In this document: positions 1 to 7,711 of the stretch, one piece after another
Layout of the letters: each line of letters begins with the position of its first letter
Position numbering within the stretch: the first letter of the stretch is position 1
NCBI GenBank assembly: GCA_964195005.1
Contig: CAXMOO010000088.1
Coordinates: 1 to 18,318 of the forward strand
Reading direction: 5' to 3'
Length of the DNA: 18,318 bases
From: JAUXLW01 sp964195005
Lineage (GTDB): Bacteria; Actinomycetota; Acidimicrobiia; Spongiisociales; SHLN01
Notes under the pieces: generated by a model
Told to the model about the DNA's origin: nothing
Databases searched by the model: none
What the model saw: the letters and a program-made list of their open reading frames with translations, nothing else
Position numbers and translations under genes: made by a program

Positions 1-465
1 AACGACGCCCGATGGATCGATATAGCCTTCGCGGTCCGCCCAAAGGCCACCCAGCACATCGTCGACGTTCATGATCGGGCACCACTCTTTTATCTCATCG
101 GGCCCCATGAGCCTGATGTCCTCGATACCCATCGTCTGATAGACGCGATAGGTCGCCTGCAGCCACTCCCACCGCTCCGGGGCCGAAGCAAACGTGATCC
201 CACCGGCCATGTGCATGCCGATGTCCTGGCCCGATTCCTGCTCGACCTCGGTCAAAAGGTCGATGGTGTACGCCTGGAGGGCGGCGATGTTGGGGTCGGC
301 GTTGAGGGCATGGAACCCGCCGGCAGCGTGCCAGCTCGAACCGGCCGTCAAGATGTCCCGCTCGACGATGGCGACGTCCGTCCACCCGAGTTTCGCCAGG
401 TGGTAGAGAACGCTGGCACCGACGACGCCGCCGCCGATCACTACTACCCGGTATTGCGACTTCAT
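1..465 (-). CDS. Dimethylglycine dehydrogenase-like FAD oxidoreductase, N-terminal part (gene continues past left edge)
   Basis: Open frame of 155 codons that runs off the window, so the 3' part is missing and no stop is seen. The ATG at 463-465 has a strong ribosome site (GAGGAGG) four bases upstream. The protein opens with a dinucleotide-binding motif (VVVIGGGVVGASVLYHL, residues 7-23) and an acidic end of strand 2 (VERD, about 34-37). It then has SSWHAAGGFHA (residues 43-53). In dimethylglycine and sarcosine dehydrogenases the His of the WHAAG motif carries the covalent FAD; here it is His46. Family members oxidatively demethylate N-methyl amino acids and often carry a C-terminal folate-binding GcvT domain, which cannot be checked here. 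It is the last visible gene of the leftward arm, 67 bp after the sulfurtransferase. A sarcosine-dehydrogenase or N-methyltaurine-type specificity is also possible; the family call is firm, the substrate is not. Confidence 0.85.
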   Translation of the reverse strand, partial: MKSQYRVVVIGGGVVGASVLYHLAKLGWTDVAIVERDILTAGSSWHAAGGFHALNADPNIAALQAYTIDLLTEVEQESGQDIGMHMAGGITFASAPERWEWLQATYRVYQTMGIEDIRLMGPDEIKEWCPIMNVDDVLGGLWADREGYIDPSGVV

Positions 466-532
466 CGTCCTCCTCAGTGCTTTGAGCGGAAACTAGTGCG
501 GGCGAAAGCGCTGGTCTCTAAAGCGTCAAGGA

Positions 533-1804
533 CTACCCGCCCGAACCGAGCATCTGACGGGACCACTCAAACCAGCCGCCGTCGTACACGGCGACTCGCG
601 GCCAGCCCATGAGATAGGCGTAGAAAAAGGCCTCGCTTGCCCTCCAACCGGTGCCGCAGTAGAACGCCACTTTTTTGTCTGGCGTGACCCCGACCTCTTC
701 CCAGTTCGAACGGATCTCGTTGAAGCCCCTCATGGTGTTGTCGACGTTGCGGTAGTGCTGCATGTCGTATGCGCTCGTGCCACAGTTGCCCCAGACCGCG
801 CCGGGGATGTCACCGGTATCACCTATGTAGTTATATCCGCTGGTTTCGCCAACGTGCTCCGCCCAGCTGCGGATACTGACCAGGACGCTGTTCGGGTCCT
901 CGAGGAACTCCTTCGCCTCATCGAGATCGATGAAACACTCTGGTCGAGCGGGAATGTCGGCACCAAACGCTTGCCCGGCACTCGGCGTCCTTGTGATCGT
1001 CTCAACCTCGAAGCCCGCCGCTACCCATGCGTTGTACCCGCCATCGAGCAGCCGCACGTCGCCAACACCGGCGTAGAGGAGGATGGCCGCAGCACGGGTG
1101 GCGGCGATTTGCCCGGCGGTTCTGCCCGGCTTCTGCTCGCTGGGATCGGCCGCAGTGTCCCTGCCGTAGACGATCACCGTGGTGTCATGCATGATGCCCA
1201 TCTCGAAAAGCGCACTCTTGAGTTCCTCGGGAGACCGCCGGTTCCAATCTGTCGAGGACTCGAGAGTGTTGGAGTCGAGATAGAACGCGCCCGGGATGTG
1301 GCCCTGGCCATACTCGTCAGGGACACCGTAATTCACGTGGAAGACGGCATAGTCACTCCGGGGTTGGCCGACGACTGCTCGGCCGTCGAGTAGGTCGCGC
1401 AACCACTGCGGATACACGAGCTGCTCGTGCAACTCAAGCCGGTCCACCGGGAGCCGGTCGTCGGCTGCCCACTCCGGGAAACCACCACCGTAATTCGCCA
1501 CATTTCGATACCCCAGCGCCGAGAGGTGTTCTACGAGAGTGGCACCGTCTTCGGCGTTGTCGCCATAGACCACCAGCTCCTGACCTGGAGTGAGCTTCTT
1601 CTCGACCAACTCTCCCTTCAAAGTCCCGGTCTGGACCTGCTTCGCCCAGGCGGCCGAAAAAGCAACAGCACCGGGCATGTGCCCTCCACGGCTCTCGCCC
1701 TGCAACCGCCAACCGTTGTATGCGGCAGAAGGGCGGGCATCGATCAGCTTCACCTGTGGGTCGGTGAGAAGCTCTACCAGACCGTCCTTCGCTATGTCTC
1801 TCAT
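533..1804 (-). CDS. Triple-rhodanese-domain sulfurtransferase
   Basis: A 423-residue protein made of three rhodanese modules: about residues 8-118, 125-275 and 288-418. Module 3 keeps the catalytic loop CGTGWRAS with Cys383 and a typical ending (VYDGGWFEWS). At the matching place module 1 reads VVYGDNAEDG and module 2 reads VIVYGRDTAAD, both without cysteine, so they look like structural or inactive repeats. Family members move a sulfane sulfur from thiosulfate, 3-mercaptopyruvate or similar donors to an acceptor. Most secreted or cytosolic rhodaneses have one or two modules, so three is unusual. There is no signal peptide. It is 112 bp downstream of the transporter ATPase and 67 bp upstream of the DMGDH-like gene, all on one strand. 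No ribosome site precedes the ATG; an ATG four bases earlier is out of frame (ATGAAATGA). The mRNA may be leaderless. The acceptor is unknown. Confidence 0.85.
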   Translation of the reverse strand: MRDIAKDGLVELLTDPQVKLIDARPSAAYNGWRLQGESRGGHMPGAVAFSAAWAKQVQTGTLKGELVEKKLTPGQELVVYGDNAEDGATLVEHLSALGYRNVANYGGGFPEWAADDRLPVDRLELHEQLVYPQWLRDLLDGRAVVGQPRSDYAVFHVNYGVPDEYGQGHIPGAFYLDSNTLESSTDWNRRSPEELKSALFEMGIMHDTTVIVYGRDTAADPSEQKPGRTAGQIAATRAAAILLYAGVGDVRLLDGGYNAWVAAGFEVETITRTPSAGQAFGADIPARPECFIDLDEAKEFLEDPNSVLVSIRSWAEHVGETSGYNYIGDTGDIPGAVWGNCGTSAYDMQHYRNVDNTMRGFNEIRSNWEEVGVTPDKKVAFYCGTGWRASEAFFYAYLMGWPRVAVYDGGWFEWSRQMLGSGG

Positions 1805-1816
1805 TTCATAAGCTTA
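1805..1816 (-). promoter_or_regulatory. Possible -10 box for a leaderless sulfurtransferase transcript
   Basis: On the minus strand TAAGCT (1816-1811) fits the actinobacterial TAnnnT -10 pattern. It sits six bases before the ATG of the sulfurtransferase gene, so transcription would start at or next to the A of ATG. The absence of any Shine-Dalgarno sequence agrees with this. The -35 candidate (TTGGGT, spacing 19) is poor, so this is a suggestion only. Confidence 0.3.
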
Positions 1817-1916
1817 GGTTTCTGTTTCGCGGTTTACCCAACCATCCAACTCGTGCCGATCAAAGCGATCTCAAGCCACCGGCGAGCGCGTCGAAGCGAT
1901 CCGGCACCCACGACCT

Positions 1917-3929
1917 CTAGGAATCCTGTGGCACTGTCTGCTGCAACCTCGCCAGCTCCTCAATGGGTATGTGGCAGCGTATTGAGTAACCCGATTCCAC
2001 CTCGGCAAGAGGGGGCTCCACAGTCTCGCAAATCTCCCCGATCTTGCGGTGGCAACGGGTCTGGAAGGGGCATCCCGGCGGTGGATCCGAGGCGGCCGGT
2101 ATCTCCCCCTCGAGCCTGATCCGGGTGCCCTCCTCCCGGTCGGGAGCAGCCGACAGCAAGGCCTCGGTGTATGGGTGATGGGGCCCTCCGAAAATGCGAC
2201 GTGCCGGGCCTACCTCCATCAGCCGGCCCAGATACATCACGGCCACCCGATCGGCCAAATAGCGCACCACGTTGAGATCGTGGGAGATGAACAGGTAGGC
2301 CACGTTCTCCTCCGCCTGAAGGTCGGAAAGGAGGTTGATGATTGCGGCTTGTACGGACACGTCGAGGGCCGAGGTGGGCTCGTCGAGCACCACCAGAGCC
2401 GGCGATCCGGCAAAGGCCCGGGCAATAGCGACCCGCTGTTTGAGGCCCCCCGACAAGTGGGACGGCTTGGCGCTGAGATGTTGATGTCCCATCCGCACCT
2501 CGGTCAGCAGATCCCGGGTGTGCTCATTCGCCTTCTTTCTGCCTAAGCCCCGCAACCGCTGGACCGCCCGCCCCACAATGCGGCGCACCGAGTGCCGTCG
2601 GTTGAGCGCACTGTCAGGGTTTTGGAAAACCATTTGCACCGACCGGATGGAGTCGCCACTGCGCGACTGCACACTGTCTTCGAGCACGTCCCCTCCCAGC
2701 TCAATAACGCCCCCCTCGTCGGGCACGTGAATGCCGAGGATCACCTTGGCCAGCGTGCTCTTCCCCGACCCTGACTCACCCACCAAAGCCACGGTTTCTC
2801 CAACCTTGATTGAGAGGTCGACGTCGCTGAGGGCAAAGACCGGTCTTCCCTCCTGCTCAAATGTCTTGGAGGTGTCGGTGATCTCCAGCAGCGTCGAGTC
2901 GCTGGCCTGGCGCTGCGGGGGGGTCTCGGCGACCGTCCTCGGCAAATCAGGGGCCCGCTCCGGGAAGTGGCACCGGCTGGTCCGGTTGCCTTCCAGCGGG
3001 TTCAGCCCAGGCTCCTCCTCCCGACAAATACCCTGCACGATCGGGCATCGCTCGGCATACACACAGCCGACGATCTCAGCTCCTAATGGAGGAAGGGTGC
3101 CGGGGATGGTGTCGAGCTTTGCCTCGTCCCGGCTGACGTCACCGGTGGGCAGGCTACGGAGCAACCCGACTGTGTACGGGTGACGGGGATCGGTGAAGAT
3201 GCTCTCGGCGGACCCTTCAGCAAAGAGGCGGCCGGCGTACAACACTCCGACCTTGTCGCACATCTTGCGAATCACCGCCAGGTTGTGGCTAATGAAGAGC
3301 ACCGACGTGCCCATCTCGGCGCGGAGATTCGAAATCAGGTCGAGCACTTCGGCCTCGACTGTTGCGTCCAGTCCGGTCGTCGGCTCATCGAGTACCAGGA
3401 GCTCTGGCTCCGAGGCGATCGCCATGGCAATAACGACTCTTTGCAGCATGCCGCCGGATAACTGATGAGGGTAGCGGCGGACGACCCGGCCCGGCTCGGC
3501 AATCTGAACTCGCTCGAGGATATCTATGACGCGGTCATCCCATTCATCTTTGGGAAAACCCATCAACTCGAAGACGTCTTCGACCTGGCGGCCCACTCGA
3601 ATGGAGGGATTGAGCGACTTGGCGGGATCCTGGTAGACCATCGAGACCTGGTTCACCCGCATCTCCCGCAGCTCACTCGGGGAAAGTTGTTCGACCTCAC
3701 GGCCACCGAGGCGTATCGACCCTTCGCTGACCCGGCCGTTGCGGGGCAGATAGTGCATGATCGCCATCGCCACCGTCGTCTTGCCGCATCCCGACTCACC
3801 CACCAGTCCCAGCGATTCTCCTCGGCCGATTGAGAAACTGACGTCACGGACGGCCTTTTTCCACTCGGTTCCGACCTTGTATTCGATCCCCAGGTTGTCG
3901 ACCAAGAGCACCCGCTCGTTTGGCGTCAT
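1917..3929 (-). CDS. Fused DppD-DppF-type ABC transporter ATPase
   Basis: One 670-residue polypeptide carries both ATPase domains of a peptide/opine/nickel-type importer. Domain 1 (about 5-260) has Walker A GESGCGKTT (44-52), signature LSGGMLQ (157-163) and Walker B LLVLDEPTTGLD. Domain 2 (about 346-600) has Walker A GESGSGKST (384-392), signature LSGGLKQR (492-499) and Walker B LVVLDEPTSALD. Each domain ends in the oligopeptide-transporter extension with HPYT and a cysteine cluster (Cys289/295/302/320 and Cys620/626/634/652). The frame is open further upstream, to 3992, but ATG 3927-3929 has GAGGT six bases ahead and gives the usual N-terminus. It begins 10 bp after the DppC-type stop codon, so translation is probably coupled. 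In most bacteria these are two genes; the single-chain form is known but less common. It drives uptake through the two permeases at the inner membrane. Confidence 0.93.
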   Translation of the reverse strand: MTPNERVLLVDNLGIEYKVGTEWKKAVRDVSFSIGRGESLGLVGESGCGKTTVAMAIMHYLPRNGRVSEGSIRLGGREVEQLSPSELREMRVNQVSMVYQDPAKSLNPSIRVGRQVEDVFELMGFPKDEWDDRVIDILERVQIAEPGRVVRRYPHQLSGGMLQRVVIAMAIASEPELLVLDEPTTGLDATVEAEVLDLISNLRAEMGTSVLFISHNLAVIRKMCDKVGVLYAGRLFAEGSAESIFTDPRHPYTVGLLRSLPTGDVSRDEAKLDTIPGTLPPLGAEIVGCVYAERCPIVQGICREEEPGLNPLEGNRTSRCHFPERAPDLPRTVAETPPQRQASDSTLLEITDTSKTFEQEGRPVFALSDVDLSIKVGETVALVGESGSGKSTLAKVILGIHVPDEGGVIELGGDVLEDSVQSRSGDSIRSVQMVFQNPDSALNRRHSVRRIVGRAVQRLRGLGRKKANEHTRDLLTEVRMGHQHLSAKPSHLSGGLKQRVAIARAFAGSPALVVLDEPTSALDVSVQAAIINLLSDLQAEENVAYLFISHDLNVVRYLADRVAVMYLGRLMEVGPARRIFGGPHHPYTEALLSAAPDREEGTRIRLEGEIPAASDPPPGCPFQTRCHRKIGEICETVEPPLAEVESGYSIRCHIPIEELARLQQTVPQDS

Positions 3930-3939
3930 TGCGACCTCA

Positions 3940-4785
3940 CTATTCATAGGCCTGGGCGATACCGTCAGACAACAGGTTGATCCCCACGACAAGTGACGCT
4001 ATTGCTGCCGCCGGGAAGAGCACCGGCCACCAAACATCGTTGGTAAGGAATTGGTAATGGTTGGCGATGGCCAGGCCCCAATCGGGCACCGAGGGTTCGA
4101 TGCCGAAGCCCAGGAAGGAGAGGGCCAGAACCGTGAAAATGGCGTATCCGAGGCGCACGGTGAACTCGACCGTGATTACGTTTGTCACGTTGGGAAGAAT
4201 CTCGACGACCATGATGTGGAGCGGGTTCTCGCGGCGGAGCTGGGCGGCGCTTACGTAATCGAGCTGGCGTTCGGCCAGGACCGCGGCACGGACGGTCTTG
4301 GCGATCAAGGGCGTGAACACCAGGCCGATCACTATCACCACCCCCACGGTGTTGGGCCCCAGGGCGGTGAGGGCGATCATCCCGGTGATCACGAGGGGGA
4401 TCGAGAGGAACGCATCCAATATCCGGCTGATGATGTCGTCGACGATTCCGCCGAAATAGCCGACGATGAGGCCGACGAGGGTACCGAGCACCGTTCCCAA
4501 GACGGTGGCGCCCAACGCCACGGTAAGTGCCTGGCGGGCCCCGGCAAGCACGCGCGAGAACACGTCCCGCCCCAGCTGGTCGGTGCCGAACCAGTGGTCG
4601 GCCGAAGGCGAGTCGAGCCTGTTGAGGACATCCTCCGGCACGCCGAGGGGATTGAACGGAGCGATCGCCTCGCCGAAGATAGCGAGGAACACCCACATAA
4701 GCGTTACTCCCGCTCCCACCCAGAACGTGGTGGATCGTCGGAGGATCGCCCATCTCTGTGACCTGCTGGCCGAGGGAATCGTCAC
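3940..4785 (-). CDS. ABC transporter permease, DppC type
   Basis: A 281-residue inner-membrane permease subunit. It has a first transmembrane helix near residues 20-45 (VGAGVTLMWVFLAIFGEAI), then the DppC-type periplasmic loop with HWFGTDQLGRDVFSRVLAG. Several further hydrophobic segments follow. The cytoplasmic coupling loop (DYVSAAQLRRENPLHIM) corresponds to the EAA motif that docks on the ATPase. The start is GTG at 4783-4785; its last bases overlap the TGA of the DppB-type gene (GTGA), a standard coupled arrangement. Length and order fit the dipeptide/oligopeptide permease family. Substrate cannot be read from the permease; the neighbouring demethylating enzymes suggest an N-methylated compound or a small peptide containing one. 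Confidence 0.92.
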   Translation of the reverse strand: MTIPSASRSQRWAILRRSTTFWVGAGVTLMWVFLAIFGEAIAPFNPLGVPEDVLNRLDSPSADHWFGTDQLGRDVFSRVLAGARQALTVALGATVLGTVLGTLVGLIVGYFGGIVDDIISRILDAFLSIPLVITGMIALTALGPNTVGVVIVIGLVFTPLIAKTVRAAVLAERQLDYVSAAQLRRENPLHIMVVEILPNVTNVITVEFTVRLGYAIFTVLALSFLGFGIEPSVPDWGLAIANHYQFLTNDVWWPVLFPAAAIASLVVGINLLSDGIAQAYE

Positions 4786-5735
4786 GCCTTGCCCCCCACC
4801 CGGATTCTCGGGTTGAGCAGTGAGTAGGCGATGTCGGCCAGCAGCATGCTGACCTGGAAGGCAGCCCCCACTACCAGCACCCCGCCTGCCAGTAGAGGGA
4901 AGTCGGCCTTCTGGGCGGCGTCGAATAGCAGGCGGCCGATGCCCTGGTAGTTGAACAACACCTCGACGACCACCAGCCCGCCGATGAGATAACCGATTTG
5001 GGAGGCCACCACCGCGATGGTCGGGAGCAGAGCATTGCGCAGCACCTCTCGGCGAATGATGGTCGTGCGGGGAAGCCCCTTGAGAGTAGCGGTCCTCACA
5101 TAGTCGGACTCGAGCGCTTCGATCATTCCGGCACGAGTGATCCGGGCGATGTAGCCAAACAACACCAGGACCAGGGGTATTGCCGGCAGGATCAAGTGAT
5201 GCAGCTGGGTGATGAATCCACTATCCGGCGGCGCGGTGGCCGTGCCCGGGAACCAGTCAAGCCACACGGCAAACACAATGATCAGCACGATCCCGGAAAC
5301 GAACTCGGGAATCACGGTCGCCGACAATCCACCTACGGTGATCAACCGATCGGTGAGCTTCCCGCGCTTCAAGGCCGCGATAATCCCGCCGAGCACGCCG
5401 AGCGGCACCACGATAATGAACGACACCAGTGCCAACTTGGCCGAGTTGCGCAGCGCTCTGCCGAGCAGTTCGGTGACAGGCCTGGAAAAGGAGATGGAGT
5501 CGCCGAGATCGCCCTGCACCGCACTGCCTATCCAGTCTCCATATTGGACGACGAGGGCGCGGTCCGTGCCCAGTCGCTCATTGAGGGCGTCCACCGCCTC
5601 CTGCGTAGCAAAGGGTCCCAGCACCCGCCGTCCAACATTACCCGGCAGCAGCTGCGTGCCGATGAAGATCAGGATGCTCAGCACGAACAGCGTGATCAGC
5701 GCCAGGCCGATCCGTCGGAGCACGAACCTGGTCAC
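4782..5735 (-). CDS. ABC transporter permease, DppB type
   Basis: A 317-residue membrane protein with the first helix at residues 9-30 (IGLALITLFVLSILIFIGTQL), the DppB-type region VVQYGDWIGSAVQGDLGDSI, and five further hydrophobic stretches. The coupling loop YVRTATLKGLPRTTIIRRE matches the EAA motif and is followed by the typical LRNALLPTI. Start is GTG at 5733-5735; a ribosome site is weak (GAGAGG about 14 bases away), so translation may depend on the upstream lipoprotein gene. The gene is 79 bp downstream of the binding-protein gene, with a hairpin in between. It pairs with the DppC-type subunit to form the transport channel. Confidence 0.92.
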   Translation of the reverse strand: MTRFVLRRIGLALITLFVLSILIFIGTQLLPGNVGRRVLGPFATQEAVDALNERLGTDRALVVQYGDWIGSAVQGDLGDSISFSRPVTELLGRALRNSAKLALVSFIIVVPLGVLGGIIAALKRGKLTDRLITVGGLSATVIPEFVSGIVLIIVFAVWLDWFPGTATAPPDSGFITQLHHLILPAIPLVLVLFGYIARITRAGMIEALESDYVRTATLKGLPRTTIIRREVLRNALLPTIAVVASQIGYLIGGLVVVEVLFNYQGIGRLLFDAAQKADFPLLAGGVLVVGAAFQVSMLLADIAYSLLNPRIRVGGKA

Positions 5736-5761
5736 GGCGGCCCCGCGCCTCTCGCGTCCAA

Positions 5762-5797
5762 GCGGGAGAGCTCCAGACGCGAGCCGGAGCTACCCGC
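5762..5797 (-). promoter_or_regulatory. Intercistronic hairpin between binding-protein and permease genes
   Basis: The arms are 5762-5774 (gcgggagagctcc) and 5786-5797 (ggagctacccgc). They pair over about 11 bp with one extra base and an 11-base loop. A second, competing repeat pairs ctcgcgtc (5751-5758) with gacgcgag (5776-5783). There is no T-tract, so it is not a classical terminator. Hairpins here commonly stabilise the upstream mRNA or reduce read-through, giving more binding protein than permease; that role is inferred. Confidence 0.5.
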
Positions 5798-5814
5798 CGT
5801 GACCGCTTGCATTG

Positions 5815-7557
5815 CTAGCCGGTGAACCCAGAGTTCACTGCGTCGTAGTGGCCCATGCCGGTCGTCTCGAACCCGCCGTAATTCGGCTTCAAGATGGAGA
5901 TGAAATCCAGGTAGTAGGGCACGATGAACGGAACTTCGTCGTTGAGCAGGGTCTGGATCTGGCCAGCAACTCCCCGCTGCGTCTCCAGATCTGGAGACGT
6001 CACGAACTGATCGAAGAGGGCGTCATAGTCAAGATTCACCCAGTGCGAGGCGTTCCACGTTCCATCGCTCAGCAACGGAGCGCCCAGGTACACGTTGGGT
6101 ACCCCGCGGTGCCCGTAGTTGACGATGCCCATGGACCCCTGCGCGGCCAGCCAATAGTCGCTGTAGTAGGTGCCGACGTCGTGAACCCCAACCGTGAGGT
6201 TGACGTTGTTGAGCTGCGCGGCCGTGGACTGGACGAGCTGCGCCAGCGCCGACATCGCGCTGAACGCCAGGGTGTGGAGCGACGCGGTAAACCCGTCGGT
6301 GTAACCGGCGGCGTCCAGCAGAGCCTGGGCTTCTCCCAGGTCTTGCTCCCTTTGCGGCACGGCACCGGAGTTGTACATCGGGAAGAACTCCCAGATGGGA
6401 TGATCGTTACCGACGCTCCCAAACCCGCCCAGCAGCCCGTCGATGAGCAAAGGGCGGTTCAGCATGATCGCCATCGCCTGGCGCACCCGCTTGTCGTCGA
6501 ACGGCGGCGTAGTGGTGTCGAAATAGACCTGACGGTGCTGGGCAGTGGAGATGCTCTGCACCGTGTTGCTGGCATCCTCGATCAAGGCAGCGCCGCCAGA
6601 AGCCGAGAGGTGATGGATCACATCGACTTGATCGTCCTGGAAGGCCGTGACCGCGGCCGCTTCATTGGCGAAAAACGTCACTTCCATCCGGTCGGGCTGG
6701 TTGCTGTTGTCACCCCAGTAATTGGGGTTCTTGGTGTACACCGCGAACACGCCCGGGTCGTAGCTTTCGTTGATCCAGGCCCCGGTGCCGATGAATTTCT
6801 GAGCGCCCGTCTCGTAGCTCCCCTCGGTATAGCTGTCCCAGAATGCCTTGGGCAGGATCCCCGCGTTGTAGTTGTCGGAGCTGACAAAGAATGGGAACGC
6901 CCCGCTGGGCTGGTCGAGCGTGAACTCGACCGTGAGATCGTCGAGAGCAACCGCCGCGCCGGCCGCAAAACTGAAGGTTCCATACGCTGAAGCAGCGTTT
7001 CCGCCGGCGATCGGGCCATTGAACGTGGCAACGACATCGGCCGCCGTCAGCGGCGTGCCGTCATGGAAAGTGACGCCGGGCCGGATGTTGAACGTCCAGA
7101 CGTCGCCAGCTGCATTGGATTCCCAACTCTCAGCCAGCACGGGCACCGCATTGAGCTCGTCGTCAGAGAACACAAGGTACTGGGCGGTCTGCCCAAAGGC
7201 GGCGAGGCCGATCTCATCGTTGATCAGCACCGGTTCAATTCCTACCGCCGGCCCCGGGTTCATCCCCACCCGTATCGTGGTCGGTCCGGCCGGGACCAAG
7301 GTGGTCGTGGCCGCGGCGCCGCCCGCGGTTGTGGTGGTGACTCCCGCTAATGTCGTCGTAGTAGCTGCATCGTCGCCTGATCCGCAGGCGGCGGCGATGA
7401 CGCCTACAAAGGGCAGCGTCAGGCCAACTATTGAGCCCTTACGTAGGAACTCGCGGCGGCTGATCTTGCCGTACTCGTATTCATCGATGACGTGGTTCTG
7501 AATCTCGTTCGAGCGCCGACGGATGGCGTCGACCTGCTGCCGTTCTCTCTTGTTCAT
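5815..7557 (-). CDS. Family-5 (DppA/OppA-like) solute-binding lipoprotein with Tat signal
   Basis: A 580-residue extracytoplasmic binding protein (SBP_bac_5 family). The ATG at 7555-7557 is chosen because AGGAGG lies seven bases upstream; the frame remains open to 7752 but without support. The N-terminus has a long charged stretch of about 30 residues, then a twin-arginine motif SRREFLRKG (33-41), a hydrophobic core, and a probable lipobox ending in Cys58 (VIAAAC). A Thr/Ala-rich linker (about 65-93) precedes the mature domain. Family hallmarks include ESWESNAAGDVWTFNIRPG, VTFHDGTPLTAADV, and the later VRQAMAIMLNRPLLIDG. It delivers ligand to the DppB/C/DF-type importer encoded just downstream. 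Members bind peptides, opines, nickel, haem or other small molecules; the actual ligand is not evident. It is the first transporter gene, 154 bp after the unknown protein. Confidence 0.93.
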   Translation of the reverse strand: MNKRERQQVDAIRRRSNEIQNHVIDEYEYGKISRREFLRKGSIVGLTLPFVGVIAAACGSGDDAATTTTLAGVTTTTAGGAAATTTLVPAGPTTIRVGMNPGPAVGIEPVLINDEIGLAAFGQTAQYLVFSDDELNAVPVLAESWESNAAGDVWTFNIRPGVTFHDGTPLTAADVVATFNGPIAGGNAASAYGTFSFAAGAAVALDDLTVEFTLDQPSGAFPFFVSSDNYNAGILPKAFWDSYTEGSYETGAQKFIGTGAWINESYDPGVFAVYTKNPNYWGDNSNQPDRMEVTFFANEAAAVTAFQDDQVDVIHHLSASGGAALIEDASNTVQSISTAQHRQVYFDTTTPPFDDKRVRQAMAIMLNRPLLIDGLLGGFGSVGNDHPIWEFFPMYNSGAVPQREQDLGEAQALLDAAGYTDGFTASLHTLAFSAMSALAQLVQSTAAQLNNVNLTVGVHDVGTYYSDYWLAAQGSMGIVNYGHRGVPNVYLGAPLLSDGTWNASHWVNLDYDALFDQFVTSPDLETQRGVAGQIQTLLNDEVPFIVPYYLDFISILKPNYGGFETTGMGHYDAVNSGFTG

Positions 7558-7711
7558 CGCTGGCCTCCTAGCCCAATGAGTCAGGTCCCTCGGATCCATA
7601 CGCGCGAGCCGACAGACCTTCTGGAACCCTACTTGATAACCGACGACATGTGCCAGGCGCGGGCTTTCCAGAGAACTCGACTTAGCAGGAACAAAGAAGT
7701 GGGCGCTTAGG
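7558..7711. other. Intergenic leader of the transporter operon
   Basis: This 154-bp gap separates the unknown 229-residue gene from the binding-lipoprotein gene, both on the minus strand. It ends with the AGGAGG ribosome site. I see no strong hairpin with a T-tract and no riboswitch I recognise. A promoter may lie here (for example TAGGGT on the minus strand around 7630), but no convincing -35 accompanies it, so read-through from the upstream gene is equally possible. Confidence 0.4.

Noticed and set aside
3930..3992. Upstream extension of the fused ATPase
   Set aside because: The ATG at 3927-3929 has a proper ribosome site and gives the family N-terminus; the extension lies within the DppC-type coding sequence.
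5812..6990. Plus-strand open frame of 392 codons opposite the binding-lipoprotein gene
   Set aside because: It lies antisense to a well-supported gene and its translation is Arg/Val/Asp-rich without recognisable motifs.
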